The translations under genes were made by a program, and so were the position numbers. Positions 36,911 through 45,332 of a stretch of DNA of 61,869 nt are shown piece after piece (within the stretch, counting starts at the first letter, position 1; each line of letters begins with the position of its first letter). Source of the stretch: Nitrosomonas sp. (GTDB lineage Bacteria; Pseudomonadota; Gammaproteobacteria; Burkholderiales; Nitrosomonadaceae). The notes under the pieces are model-generated. The model was not told the DNA's origin and ran no database searches. It saw only the letters and a program-made list of their open reading frames with translations. The DNA is taken from NCBI GenBank assembly GCA_021774195.1, contig JAJFJJ010000078.1:1-61869 (forward strand). The letters are read 5' to 3'.

Positions 36911-37828
36911 CTACTGGATTTTAATCTCTCTATCCCAATAAGGGTAATCGCCAAATCGTTCCACTAAAAAATCAATCAACACCCGTGTCCTTTGTGACAA
37001 ATAACGAGCCTGCGGATAAACCGCATAGGCATTAAGTTGAGGCGGGTCGTAATCAGATAATATAGGCACTAGTTCGCCAGAAGCAATTGCTTTCCATACG
37101 ATAAAAGTTGGCATTATGATGATACCGTGCCCGGCAACAGCCATATTTTTTAGAAAATCACCATTATTAGCAATCATCTGGGCGGAAATATTAATTAAAT
37201 GCTGTTCTCCCTGTCGATCTGTGAGCTTCCAGGTCAAGGAACCTGACAAACTATAATGCAGCAATTGATGATGTTTCAAATCCTCAGGCGTTTTCGGTAT
37301 ACCCTGTTTTTTTAGGTAATCTGGGCTGGCACAAAGTATGCTTTTAATCGGGCATATCTGACGCGCAATCAAACTTGAATCTTTTAACACTCCGATGCGA
37401 AAAGCGAGATCCATTCCTTCTTCAACCAAATCCACTTGCCCATCTGAAAAATTAATATTAATGGTCAGTTTAGGATGTTGTTTGATAAAGGAATCAACCG
37501 CTGTAGATAAATGACACAATCCAAACGATAACGGGACCGCCAGATTTATCGTCCCTTCAAGAACACTGTTAGCATCTTCCGTTAAGGCATTGAGCTCAGC
37601 AACATCATCAACGATCTTTATTGCGCGTTCATAGTAATTCCGGCCCGCTTCAGTCAAGCTCGATTTACGTGTGGTTCGATTCAATAAACGCACGCCCAAG
37701 CGCTTTTCCAAATCAACCAACCTGCGACTAACCGCAGATTTAGCCAGATTCATCTGATCGGCAGCACGACTAATTCCGCCAGCATCTACCACATGGATAA
37801 ACATGTTCATGTCTTCTAGTTGGCCCAT
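36911..37828 (-). CDS. LysR-family transcriptional regulator
   Basis: 305 residues from ATG 37828; the longer frame to 37864 overlaps the promoter of pirin and is unlikely. The N-terminal winged helix is clear (MNMFIHVVDAGGISRAADQM, LAKSAVSRRLVDLEKRLGVR, LLNRTTRKSSLTEAGRNYYE), followed by the substrate-binding domain (LAVPLSFGLCHLS, ILCASPDYLKKQG, VPILSDY). It belongs to the AaeR/CrgA-like branch that often controls quinone- and aromatic-stress genes. It is divergent from pirin and lies between two copies of the same operator-like sequence, so it most likely controls both the pirin operon and the gene to its left. Confidence 0.93.
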   Translation of the reverse strand: MGQLEDMNMFIHVVDAGGISRAADQMNLAKSAVSRRLVDLEKRLGVRLLNRTTRKSSLTEAGRNYYERAIKIVDDVAELNALTEDANSVLEGTINLAVPLSFGLCHLSTAVDSFIKQHPKLTININFSDGQVDLVEEGMDLAFRIGVLKDSSLIARQICPIKSILCASPDYLKKQGIPKTPEDLKHHQLLHYSLSGSLTWKLTDRQGEQHLINISAQMIANNGDFLKNMAVAGHGIIIMPTFIVWKAIASGELVPILSDYDPPQLNAYAVYPQARYLSQRTRVLIDFLVERFGDYPYWDREIKIQ

Positions 37829-37852
37829 TACAATTGTTCTCAAAAAATGAAT

Positions 37853-37925
37853 AATATTTTGCAATTATTGCTGTTTATCCTTAATTGATCAACAGATAAA
37901 CTCTGCTAAAAATAAGCATAAGGAG
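37853..37925 (+). promoter_or_regulatory. Duplicated LysR-type operator/promoter, copy 2
   Basis: The pirin/lysR intergenic region holds TTTTGCAATTATTGCTGTTT, TTGATCAACAGATAAACTCTG and AAGGAG before the pirin start. GCAATTATTGC is at 37861-37871. The match to 36820-36894 is continuous over about 70 bp, beyond what a shared binding site alone needs, so the region was duplicated. Confidence 0.7.
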
Positions 37926-37931
37926 ATTGTG

Positions 37932-38810
37932 ATGCAAACATCAGCAAATATGGAACCAATCACTAGAGCGTTACAAACATTAACCTCGGGCCAGCCCGTA
38001 TCCGACGGTGATGGCGTCAAGATGACACGCATCATTGGCACACCGGAGCTAAACATGTTGGACCCGTTTTTATTATTGGATACATTTGAAAGCGACCAAG
38101 CACAGGACTACATCGGCGGTTTTCCTGATCACCCACACCGTGGTTTCGAGGCGGTTACTTATTTGTTGGCCGGATGTATGCGCCATAAAGACAGTGCCGG
38201 TCATGCTGGTGTGATCGAAGCCGGTGGCGTGCAATGGATGACTGCCGGTAGGGGTATTATTCATTCAGAAATGCCAGAACAAACGGATGGCCTATTGCAA
38301 GGATTCCAACTGTGGATCAACTTACCGGCCAGTAAAAAAATGCAGGCGCCTGCTTATCAAGAATTTCCAGCCAATATAATTGCCGTGGAACAACTGGAAA
38401 ATGGCACTGAAATACGCGTGATCGCCGGGTCGACGAACAATGGCACAACCGGCCCCGTGATTAATCATCATACCAATCCGGTTTATATGGACGTCTCGTT
38501 ACCCAAAGGCCAACGCTTTGAGCAGGCAGTCGACACAGATGACAATGTTTTTATTTTTGTCATTACCGGCGAGTTATCGGTCGGCGACTCAATGCGCAAC
38601 ATAGGCCGACATCAAATGGGGGTCTTCGGTGAAGGCGATCAAGTGGTTGTCACCGCCAATGAAGCGGCACGCTTTTTATTCGTAGCGGCGCGTCCATTAA
38701 ATGAACCGGTTGCGCGTGGCGGTCCGTTTGTTATGAATACCAAGGCAGAAGTATTACAGGCATTTGAAGACTTTAAGCAAAATCAATTTATCAAAAGAAC
38801 GGGAAACTAA
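37932..38810 (+). CDS. Pirin-family protein
   Basis: 292 residues from ATG 37932 (a GTG precedes it by one codon; AAGGAG is at ideal spacing to both). Bicupin with the pirin metal site: FPDHPHRGFEAVTYLLAG near residue 58 and WMTAGRGIIHSEMPEQ near 97, where two His and the HSE motif bind iron. Some pirins are quercetin dioxygenases, others redox-sensing regulators. First gene of a likely operon with the methyltransferase (1-bp gap) and the glutathionyl-hydroquinone reductase, under the divergent LysR regulator. Together these suggest handling of quinones or phenolics. Confidence 0.94.
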   Translation: MQTSANMEPITRALQTLTSGQPVSDGDGVKMTRIIGTPELNMLDPFLLLDTFESDQAQDYIGGFPDHPHRGFEAVTYLLAGCMRHKDSAGHAGVIEAGGVQWMTAGRGIIHSEMPEQTDGLLQGFQLWINLPASKKMQAPAYQEFPANIIAVEQLENGTEIRVIAGSTNNGTTGPVINHHTNPVYMDVSLPKGQRFEQAVDTDDNVFIFVITGELSVGDSMRNIGRHQMGVFGEGDQVVVTANEAARFLFVAARPLNEPVARGGPFVMNTKAEVLQAFEDFKQNQFIKRTGN

Positions 38811-38811
38811 A

Positions 38812-39837
38812 ATGAAAGAACAACTCGACCCAACACATATCATGCAAACAGCAACGGCCTTTTGGGCTTCCAAGGTATTACTCACGGCCGTCGAACTAGA
38901 ACTTTTTACCATCCTGGGTGACAAGTCAATGACTGCGCAGCAGCTTGGCGAAACACTGCAGCTTCACCCACGTGGTACTTATGATTTTTTTGATGCGCTG
39001 GTCGCCTTGAAATTTCTTGAGCGCGACGGCGCGGGTGAAAAAGGGCGCTATAAGAACACCCCAGAAACTGGTGTATTCCTCAATAAAACCAACCCGGCTT
39101 ATATTGGCGGGTTACCGGAAATGCTCAATTCGCGCCTGTTCGGGTTTTGGAACAACCTGGGCGCTGCACTCAAAACCGGGCAGCCTCAAAATGAAACGAG
39201 GCACGGCGGCAAACCAATGTTTGAAGAATTGTATGCAAACGAGGCTTCGCTTGGAGAATTTCTCAATGCAATGAGCGGTTTTCAAGCGCAAAATTTTAGC
39301 CAACTGGCTGAAAAATTTGATTTCTCGAAATACAAAACAGTGAGCGATATTGGCGGCGCACTGGCTTTGTTAACGCGAACGATTGGTGATCAACACAAAC
39401 ACCTCTCTTTCAACAGCTTCGACTTGCCGCCAGTCGCACCGCACGCACAACGCCATATTGATGCAGCAAATATGAGTGACCGCATTACTGTCGTACCAGG
39501 TGACTTCTTCAAAGACAATTTTCCAAAGGCTGATGTGATCACCATGGGAAACATTTTGCACGACTGGAATTTGGAGAAGAAAAAGCTACTCATTAAAAAA
39601 GCTTATGACGCATTACCGGATGGCGGCGCATTTATCGCCATTGAAAATTTAATTGACGATGCACGCAGGGAAAATGCTTTCGGTTTGTTAATGTCGCTCA
39701 ACATGCTAATTGAGTTTGGCGACGCCTTTGATTACACCGGCGCAGATTTCAGCGAATGGTGTCGCGAAGCAGGTTTTAAACGTTTTGAATTTATTCATCT
39801 AGCTGGCCCAACCAGCGCGGCAATTGCTTATAAATAA
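38812..39837 (+). CDS. SAM-dependent O-methyltransferase (plant-type/hydroxyindole family)
   Basis: 341 residues from ATG 38812, one base after the pirin stop. An N-terminal winged-helix dimerisation domain (AFWASKVLLTAVELELFTIL, SMTAQQLGETLQLHPRGTYD) is followed by a Rossmann methyltransferase domain: KYKTVSDIGGALALLTRTIG, DRITVVPGDFFKDNFPKADV, MGNILHDWNLEKKKLLIKKA. His in ILHDW is the usual general base. The SAM loop reads DIGGALA instead of DxGGGxG, so it is divergent. Predicted to methylate hydroxyl groups of phenolic or quinol compounds; substrate unknown. Co-transcribed with pirin. Confidence 0.88.
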   Translation: MKEQLDPTHIMQTATAFWASKVLLTAVELELFTILGDKSMTAQQLGETLQLHPRGTYDFFDALVALKFLERDGAGEKGRYKNTPETGVFLNKTNPAYIGGLPEMLNSRLFGFWNNLGAALKTGQPQNETRHGGKPMFEELYANEASLGEFLNAMSGFQAQNFSQLAEKFDFSKYKTVSDIGGALALLTRTIGDQHKHLSFNSFDLPPVAPHAQRHIDAANMSDRITVVPGDFFKDNFPKADVITMGNILHDWNLEKKKLLIKKAYDALPDGGAFIAIENLIDDARRENAFGLLMSLNMLIEFGDAFDYTGADFSEWCREAGFKRFEFIHLAGPTSAAIAYK

Positions 39838-39846
39838 GGAATTAAA

Positions 39847-40857
39847 ATGGGCATATTAATTGATGGGCAGTGGCAAGACCTTTGGTATCCGACCGAAGAA
39901 ACCCAAGGGCGGTTTGTTCGTTCAGCGGCTCAGTTTAGAAACTGGATCACAGCAGACGGATCTGCCGGGCCGAGTGGGCGTGCAGGCTTTAAAGCCGAAG
40001 CAGGGCGGTATCATTTATATGTGTCTTATGCTTGCCCGTGGGCAAACCGCACGCTGATTTTTCGCAACATAAAAGGACTGGAAGAGATGATTTCTTTGTC
40101 CGTCGTGCATTGGCATATGGCAAAAGAAGGCTGGACCTTCAATGATGGTGAAGGTGTCATTACCGATCCGCTTTTTAATGCTGCCTATTTGCGCGAAATT
40201 TATCTACAGGCTAACAAAAGCTATTCAGGCCGCGTCACCGTCCCGGTACTTTGGGATAAAAAAACCAATACCATTGTTTCCAATGAGTCTGCGGAAATCA
40301 TACGTATGTTTAATAGCGCCTTTGATGACTTAGGTGCTGCTGAAGGTGATTATTATCCTGAACACTTGCGCGACGAAATTGAAGCACTGAATACGCGCAT
40401 CTATGACACGGTAAACAATGGCGTTTATAAAGCGGGCTTTGCCACCACACAAGAAGCTTATGAAGAAGCGGTCATCCCGTTATTCGAAACATTGGATTGG
40501 TTGGAACAAAGATTGGCAAAACAACGTTACTTAACCGGCAACCAAATCACCGAAACCGATTGGCGTTTATTCACCACGCTAACGCGTTTTGATCCGGTCT
40601 ATGTCGGACATTTCAAATGTAATTTAAAACGTTTGATTGATTACCCAAACCTGTGGGCATACACACGCGATCTTTATCAACAACCAGGCGTTGCTGAGAC
40701 GATTAATATGCGCCACATCAAAAACCACTACTATGGCAGCCATGATAGTATCAATCCAAGCGGTGTGGTTCCTTTAGGGCCGGTGATTGATTTTAATGAA
40801 CCCCATTCCCGCACTAAGCTAGTACTCCTTCAACCTGATATTTTAGGATACAGTTAG
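39847..40857 (+). CDS. yqjG: Glutathionyl-hydroquinone reductase (YqjG/ECM4-like)
   Basis: 336 residues. The thioredoxin-like domain has YVSYACPWANRTLIFRNIKG near residue 58-77, with the catalytic Cys in CPWA, and the helical domain has NQITETDWRLFTTLTRFDPV near 237. This is the Xi-class GST that reduces glutathionyl-hydroquinones. It ends the pirin operon. The last 12 or so residues (after NEPHSRTKL) are encoded by repeat A2, whose insertion replaced the native C-terminal tail, typically ...EPH-R-RFG, by VLLQPDILGYS and a new stop. Activity is probably kept because the tail is peripheral, but that is inference. Confidence 0.92.
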   Translation: MGILIDGQWQDLWYPTEETQGRFVRSAAQFRNWITADGSAGPSGRAGFKAEAGRYHLYVSYACPWANRTLIFRNIKGLEEMISLSVVHWHMAKEGWTFNDGEGVITDPLFNAAYLREIYLQANKSYSGRVTVPVLWDKKTNTIVSNESAEIIRMFNSAFDDLGAAEGDYYPEHLRDEIEALNTRIYDTVNNGVYKAGFATTQEAYEEAVIPLFETLDWLEQRLAKQRYLTGNQITETDWRLFTTLTRFDPVYVGHFKCNLKRLIDYPNLWAYTRDLYQQPGVAETINMRHIKNHYYGSHDSINPSGVVPLGPVIDFNEPHSRTKLVLLQPDILGYS

Positions 40858-41084
40858 CTTTTCAGAGTTACTGGCAAGGCTGGCCTTGTAGGCAATGGCC
40901 TCTCCCTTGTCAAGAGGCTTAACACCGCCAGTGGCGCTGAAAAGCTAACCCGAAGAGCACTCACAAGATGTCCCGTCACTGCGTTGCAGCACTTGCCAAG
41001 GGAATAACCCTTGTCAGCGTGCTGCGCCTTGTGACGAAACATCTTGTGAGCGCTGTATCCTAAAATATCAGGTTGAAGGAGTAC
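40822..41084. repeat. Repeat A, copy A2 (263 bp)
   Basis: Exactly the same length as A1. Outer arms GTACTCCTTCAACCTGATAT... and its perfect inverse (41053-41084) differ from A1 arms at about ten positions, yet each copy keeps perfect arm-to-arm pairing. The interior shares the two-hairpin plan of A1 and most of its sequence. Flanked by TA/CTAG. Its left arm codes for the end of yqjG. 41085-41227 shows nothing else except a short GTAGGGTGTAATAA motif related to repeat F. Confidence 0.88.
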
Positions 41085-41227
41085 TAGTCGGGTAGGGTGT
41101 AATAACCGAAGGGCATTGCACCGAATTTAATCGATTGCTTATAAATGAACAACCCGTTTGACTACGGTCATGCATGGTGTTGCCTGATCATTTATATTGT
41201 GACCCAAAGATTCAGAAGGAGTCGAAA

Positions 41228-42223
41228 ATGACCCATTTCAGGATTGCGACCTTCAACCTTGAGAACCTCGGTGATCTACGGGGTGCGGATCTTATCGACC
41301 GGCTTCCCATCCTACGTCCACAGCTCGAAAGACTTGACGCCGACATTCTCTGTTTGCAAGAGATCAATGCGCAGCGCGAAGCGGGCCAGGCGGCGAGAAC
41401 ACTTCACGCGCTTGATGTTCTCCTTGAAGGCTCAAAATACGCGGAGTTTCAACGGTCATTCACGCACCAGACCGGGAAAAAGGAACCGCGCGATGTTCAC
41501 AACCTTGTTATTCTTTCCCGGTTTCCGATTGTCAGCACGAAACAACTGCACAACGATCTAATACCTCCGCTGGAGGTGCCGCTCGCCCGGGATGTTGCTG
41601 AAGATGGCCGGATATCGACAGTAAAGTGGGACCGTCCATTGCTGCATGTTGTCGTTGAGCTCCATGACAAACGCCGGTTGAACATCATCAACTTGCACCT
41701 TCGGTCCTCAAGCGGTTCGTACATTGAGGGCCAAAAAATTGGGCCCTTTGCCTGGAAATCAGTTCGCGGATGGGCGGAGGCATTTTACCTCTCGTCACTC
41801 AAACGAAGTGGGCAGGCGCTTGAGGTTCGTTTACTGATTGAGCGGATTTTTGATAATAATCCAGATGCGTTGATCATGGTTTGCGGCGATTTCAACGCAG
41901 AAAACCATGAAGTGCCGCTTCGAATACTTATAGCAAGTGATAAAGACACCAAAAACGATACGCTGTCGGAACGCTCTCTCATCGCACTTGAACAGGGCCT
42001 CACCCAAGACAGTGCATTCTCTGTCATTCATCACGGGCGTCACCAGATGCTAGATCATATGCTTGTGTCACAAGCGCTTGGCAGCGGATTTCGCGCAATA
42101 GAAATTCACAACGAAGCACTGGGTGATGAGGCAGTTGCCTATCAGCGCACGGCTCATCCGCTGGAGAGTTTCCATGCACCACTTGTAGCGACTTTTTCCT
42201 TCGATCACAAGCCTGGTACCTGA
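41228..42223 (+). CDS. Endonuclease/exonuclease/phosphatase-family protein
   Basis: 331 residues from ATG 41228, preceded by AAGGAG; earlier Met codons in the frame lack support. The EEP fold is complete: FRIATFNLENLGD at the N terminus, ADILCLQEINAQRE near 37 (catalytic Glu), LVILSRFPIV, RRLNIINLHLRSSS, MVCGDFNAENHE near 219 (GDFN) and HQMLDHMLVSQAL near 273 (Asp-His). It could be a nuclease or a phospho-diesterase acting on lipids or nucleotides; sequence does not decide. No signal peptide. It sits alone between repeat A2 and a solo repeat B end, slightly more GC-rich than its neighbours, which hints at transfer. Confidence 0.85.
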   Translation: MTHFRIATFNLENLGDLRGADLIDRLPILRPQLERLDADILCLQEINAQREAGQAARTLHALDVLLEGSKYAEFQRSFTHQTGKKEPRDVHNLVILSRFPIVSTKQLHNDLIPPLEVPLARDVAEDGRISTVKWDRPLLHVVVELHDKRRLNIINLHLRSSSGSYIEGQKIGPFAWKSVRGWAEAFYLSSLKRSGQALEVRLLIERIFDNNPDALIMVCGDFNAENHEVPLRILIASDKDTKNDTLSERSLIALEQGLTQDSAFSVIHHGRHQMLDHMLVSQALGSGFRAIEIHNEALGDEAVAYQRTAHPLESFHAPLVATFSFDHKPGT

Positions 42224-42285
42224 AAGTGAGTTATTCTAGATCGGTTCGAGTGGGCTCAGAATAGAATTGATTTTTACCGGAGCGG

Positions 42286-42314
42286 TGAATTCTAGGGGTG
42301 AGCTGAATAGTTAC
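42286..42314. repeat. Repeat B solo end (B3)
   Basis: TGAATTCTAGGGGTGAGCTG followed by AATAGTTAC is the right end of repeat B. The matching left end is not found upstream, so this is a remnant. It lies 26 bp before the old yellow enzyme start. Confidence 0.65.
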
Positions 42315-42339
42315 TAAAAACTTTAGGAGATTTGAGCTA

Positions 42340-43413
42340 ATGACCACGTTATTTACCCCCCTCAAGCTTGGCGCATTAACCGTGCCAAACCGCATTTTCA
42401 TGGCCCCGCTTACCCGCTGCCGGGCAAATACCGAACACGTGCCAAGTGATTTAATGACTGAATATTATACCCAGCGAGCAAGTGCCGGGTTGATTATTGC
42501 AGAGGCCACCATGGTGATCGAAGGCAACTCGTCATTCTGGACGGAACCGGGAATCTACTCCCCCGCCCAAATCGCTGGCTGGAAGAAAGTCACCGATGCG
42601 GTGCATCGTGCCGATGGCAGAATTTTCCTTCAGCTCTGGCATGGCGGTCGAGCGTGTCACCCGCTTCTCAACCAGGGCACTCAACCGGTTGCACCCAGCC
42701 CTATTGCGATAGCCAATGATGAAGTGCACACACCAGAGGGTAAGAAACCTTATGTCATCCCAAGAGAACTTCGCGATGATGAGCTGCCCGGTATTGTCGC
42801 TGGATTTAAAAAGGCCGCCGAGAACGCGCTTGCTGCTGGTTTTGATGGTGTTGAGATACATGGCGCCAACGGTTACTTATTGGATGAATTTTTGCGTGAT
42901 GGTGCGAACAAACGGACAGGCCCTTACGGTGGCCCCATTGAGAACCGCGCACGGCTAATGTTCGAAGTGATTGAGGCCGTCGGCGCTGTGTGGGGAAATG
43001 ACCGGGTCGGGCTGCGACTTTCACCACTTAACAGCTTCAATAGCATGATTGATAGCGACCCAATCGGATTGTCCATGTGGCTTGCCAGCCAACTCAATGA
43101 ATTTCAACTTGCCTATCTTCACGTCATACGCGGCGATGTACTTCAACAGCAAAACGGTGACGTTTTGACGCCTACTCGTCAGCATTATGATGGCACACTC
43201 GTTAGCAATCTGGGTTACACCGCTGATGAGACAGATAGCGCCATTGCGCAAGGAAAGATCGACGCAGTTGCTTTCGGAACCAGTTTCCTGGCCAACCCCG
43301 ATCTGCCCGCCAGATTCAAAGCTGGCGCATTGCTGAATCAGCCCAATCCAGCCAAGTTTTATACGCCCGGCCCGGAAGGTTATACTGATTATCCGGCATT
43401 GAGCACTTTATGA
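42340..43413 (+). CDS. nemA: Old yellow enzyme-family alkene reductase
   Basis: 357 residues, FMN-dependent TIM barrel of the NemA/OYE class. Visible: PNRIFMAPLTRCRA near residue 16, FLQLWHGGRACHP near 91, GFDGVEIHGANGYLLDEFLR near 166-185 (His and Asn that orient the electrophile), NRVGLRLSP-type strand (DRVGLRLSPLNSFNS) and FGTSFLANPDLPARF near 318. It reduces N-ethylmaleimide, unsaturated aldehydes, quinones or nitro compounds with NAD(P)H. AGGAG precedes the ATG at good spacing. Together with the hydroquinone reductase and pirin genes it strengthens the electrophile-detoxification theme of this stretch. Confidence 0.93.
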   Translation: MTTLFTPLKLGALTVPNRIFMAPLTRCRANTEHVPSDLMTEYYTQRASAGLIIAEATMVIEGNSSFWTEPGIYSPAQIAGWKKVTDAVHRADGRIFLQLWHGGRACHPLLNQGTQPVAPSPIAIANDEVHTPEGKKPYVIPRELRDDELPGIVAGFKKAAENALAAGFDGVEIHGANGYLLDEFLRDGANKRTGPYGGPIENRARLMFEVIEAVGAVWGNDRVGLRLSPLNSFNSMIDSDPIGLSMWLASQLNEFQLAYLHVIRGDVLQQQNGDVLTPTRQHYDGTLVSNLGYTADETDSAIAQGKIDAVAFGTSFLANPDLPARFKAGALLNQPNPAKFYTPGPEGYTDYPALSTL

Positions 43414-43490
43414 TTAGCAATTGAAATGATTAAATTCACTTTGCCAAGTCGGTATACTAAACAATTCGAAGTAATACAAGAAAATAAACC

Positions 43491-44414
43491 ATGCTGATCC
43501 GACGTACAATTAGCCTAAAATGGTTCTTCAAGATTGAAGGATGGAATCTGCTGTTTTTTATCGTCTACGGGAGCGCAATTTGTGCGCTCAATTTGTACCT
43601 TTTCTTTGACGACTTCACATTTCCGGTTTCTGCTATCGGCTTTCTTGGAACCGCTGTAGCCATTCTTTTGGCATTCCGGAACAATTCCGCCTATGAACGA
43701 TTTTGGGAGGCCCGAAAGGCATGGGGTGATTTAACCAATGCCTCCCGAAATTTCGCATCACAAGTCATGACATACATTCTACCGCCGCAAGATCAGAAAC
43801 AACTAGCACCTGATGTGGCCGAAGAACATCGAAAAATACTCTTTCGACATTTGGCCTTTGTGAATGCATTACGATTACAACTCCTAAACAATACAAACTG
43901 GAAAGAATTGGAACCATGGCTGCCTGGCTATGAATATCACAAATTAGAAAAGGCTGTGAACAAAGCCACTCTATTGAACCATCTTCAGGCACAGCACATT
44001 CATGATCTCCATCAAACAGGCTGGATCACGTCACAGTGGTATGTCACAGAGCTAATGGGAACCATCAAAGAAGCTTATCGATGCCAAGGAATCAGCGAAC
44101 GAATTAAAAACACGCCGCTCCTGCGTCAATATAGTTTTTTTACCAAGCTATTTGTTTGGGTATTTGTTTTATTGTTACCAATTGGCCTAGTGCAACATCT
44201 TGGCTGGCAAATGTTGCCCATATATGTCGCCTTGGCGACGGTTTTTACGACCACGGAAAGAATAGGAAGCCGAACAGAAGACCCCTTCGATAACAAAATG
44301 GAAGATATTCCCCTTAATGCCATTTGCCGCACCATCGAGATTGATCTGCTGCAACAACTTGGTGAAGACTCCGTTCCTCAGCCGATCAAACCTCAAGATG
44401 GTGTGTTGATGTAG
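43491..44414 (+). CDS. Bestrophin-family ion channel
   Basis: 307 residues. Hallmarks of the bacterial bestrophin/YneE family: an N-terminal amphipathic segment, membrane spans near 20-40 and 45-65, AILLAFRNNSAYERFWEARK near 58-77, a long cytosolic helical part, and two later spans (LFVWVFVLLLPIGLVQHLGW, LPIYVALATVFTTTERIGSR) ending with EDPFDNKMEDIPLNAICRTI, the Ca-clasp-like conserved acidic region. These form homopentameric anion or cation channels. Standing alone with its own leader. Family call firm, ion selectivity unknown. Confidence 0.93.
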   Translation: MLIRRTISLKWFFKIEGWNLLFFIVYGSAICALNLYLFFDDFTFPVSAIGFLGTAVAILLAFRNNSAYERFWEARKAWGDLTNASRNFASQVMTYILPPQDQKQLAPDVAEEHRKILFRHLAFVNALRLQLLNNTNWKELEPWLPGYEYHKLEKAVNKATLLNHLQAQHIHDLHQTGWITSQWYVTELMGTIKEAYRCQGISERIKNTPLLRQYSFFTKLFVWVFVLLLPIGLVQHLGWQMLPIYVALATVFTTTERIGSRTEDPFDNKMEDIPLNAICRTIEIDLLQQLGEDSVPQPIKPQDGVLM

Positions 44415-44518
44415 ATAAACTTGTCACTTCGGCGGTGGCGTTAGACAGGCCGCTGAATCTATAACAAATCGACAGAATCTATAAAAAACTCGTTACATCG
44501 CTACAATACTAAAACCTC

Positions 44519-45250
44519 ATGGAAAAAATTCGATTATCAAAACTGATGTCTGAACAAGGCCTATGCTCTCGTCGTGAAGCGGACAAATATATTGAACGCG
44601 GCTGGGTATTTGTTGACGGCGAATGCGTCTCTGAACTCGGCACTAAAATTTTTCCCACACAAAAAATAAAGCTTAATAAAGCCGCACAAACGCAGCAACA
44701 AAGCTTGGTGACGCTTTTATTGCATAAGCCTGTTGGCTATGTCTCCAGTCAACCGGAACCCGGTTATCAACCGGCTGTTAATTTGATCAAACCGGATACA
44801 CAGTTTATTGATGAACGTTCCCCGCAACGCTTTAGCCCATCCAATCTACGTCATCTGGCACCGGCAGGAAGACTGGATATCGACTCACAAGGCTTGCTGA
44901 TCATGACACAAGATGGCCGCATTGCCCGCCAACTGATCGGCGCAGATTCTAAAATTGAAAAAGAATATCTGGTGCGCGTGAAAGGCACATTGCCGAAAGA
45001 AAAATTGGTCTTGTTAAATCATGGCTTAAGCCTGGACGGTAAAGCCCTGAAACCAGCCAAAGTAAACTGGCAAAATCAGGATCAACTGCGTTTTATTTTA
45101 CGCGAAGGTAAAAAACGCCAGATACGCCGCATGTGTGAATTGGTTGATTTGCAAGTGACCGGATTAAAACGGGTGCGAATCGGCAAAGTTAAATTGGGAA
45201 ATCTGCCCGAAGGCATGTGGCGTTTTTTGCGAAAAGATGAAACCTTTTAA
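44519..45250 (+). CDS. rluF: RluF/RluB-like 23S rRNA pseudouridine synthase
   Basis: 243 residues. N-terminal S4 RNA-binding domain ([20 protein letters not shown]) and a RsuA-type catalytic domain with [20 protein letters not shown] near residue 115-134; Asp in GRLDID is the catalytic nucleophile. [20 protein letters not shown] near 198 is the conserved terminal motif. The arrangement and the [12 protein letters not shown] segment fit RluF, which modifies U2604 of 23S rRNA, although RluB/RluE-like alternatives remain. Just after the stop there is CCTAAAACCCTCAGCTTTCA, a degenerate repeat D tip. Confidence 0.88.
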   Translation: MEKIRLSKLMSEQGLCSRREADKYIERGWVFVDGECVSELGTKIFPTQKIKLNKAAQTQQQSLVTLLLHKPVGYVSSQPEPGYQPAVNLIKPDTQFIDERSPQRFSPSNLRHLAPAGRLDIDSQGLLIMTQDGRIARQLIGADSKIEKEYLVRVKGTLPKEKLVLLNHGLSLDGKALKPAKVNWQNQDQLRFILREGKKRQIRRMCELVDLQVTGLKRVRIGKVKLGNLPEGMWRFLRKDETF

Positions 45251-45332
45251 CCTAAAACCCTCAGCTTTCATTACTATACAACGTGCGTTAAACTTTCCGT
45301 TAACTTTTTGCAACTTAACAAGATAAAACCCA

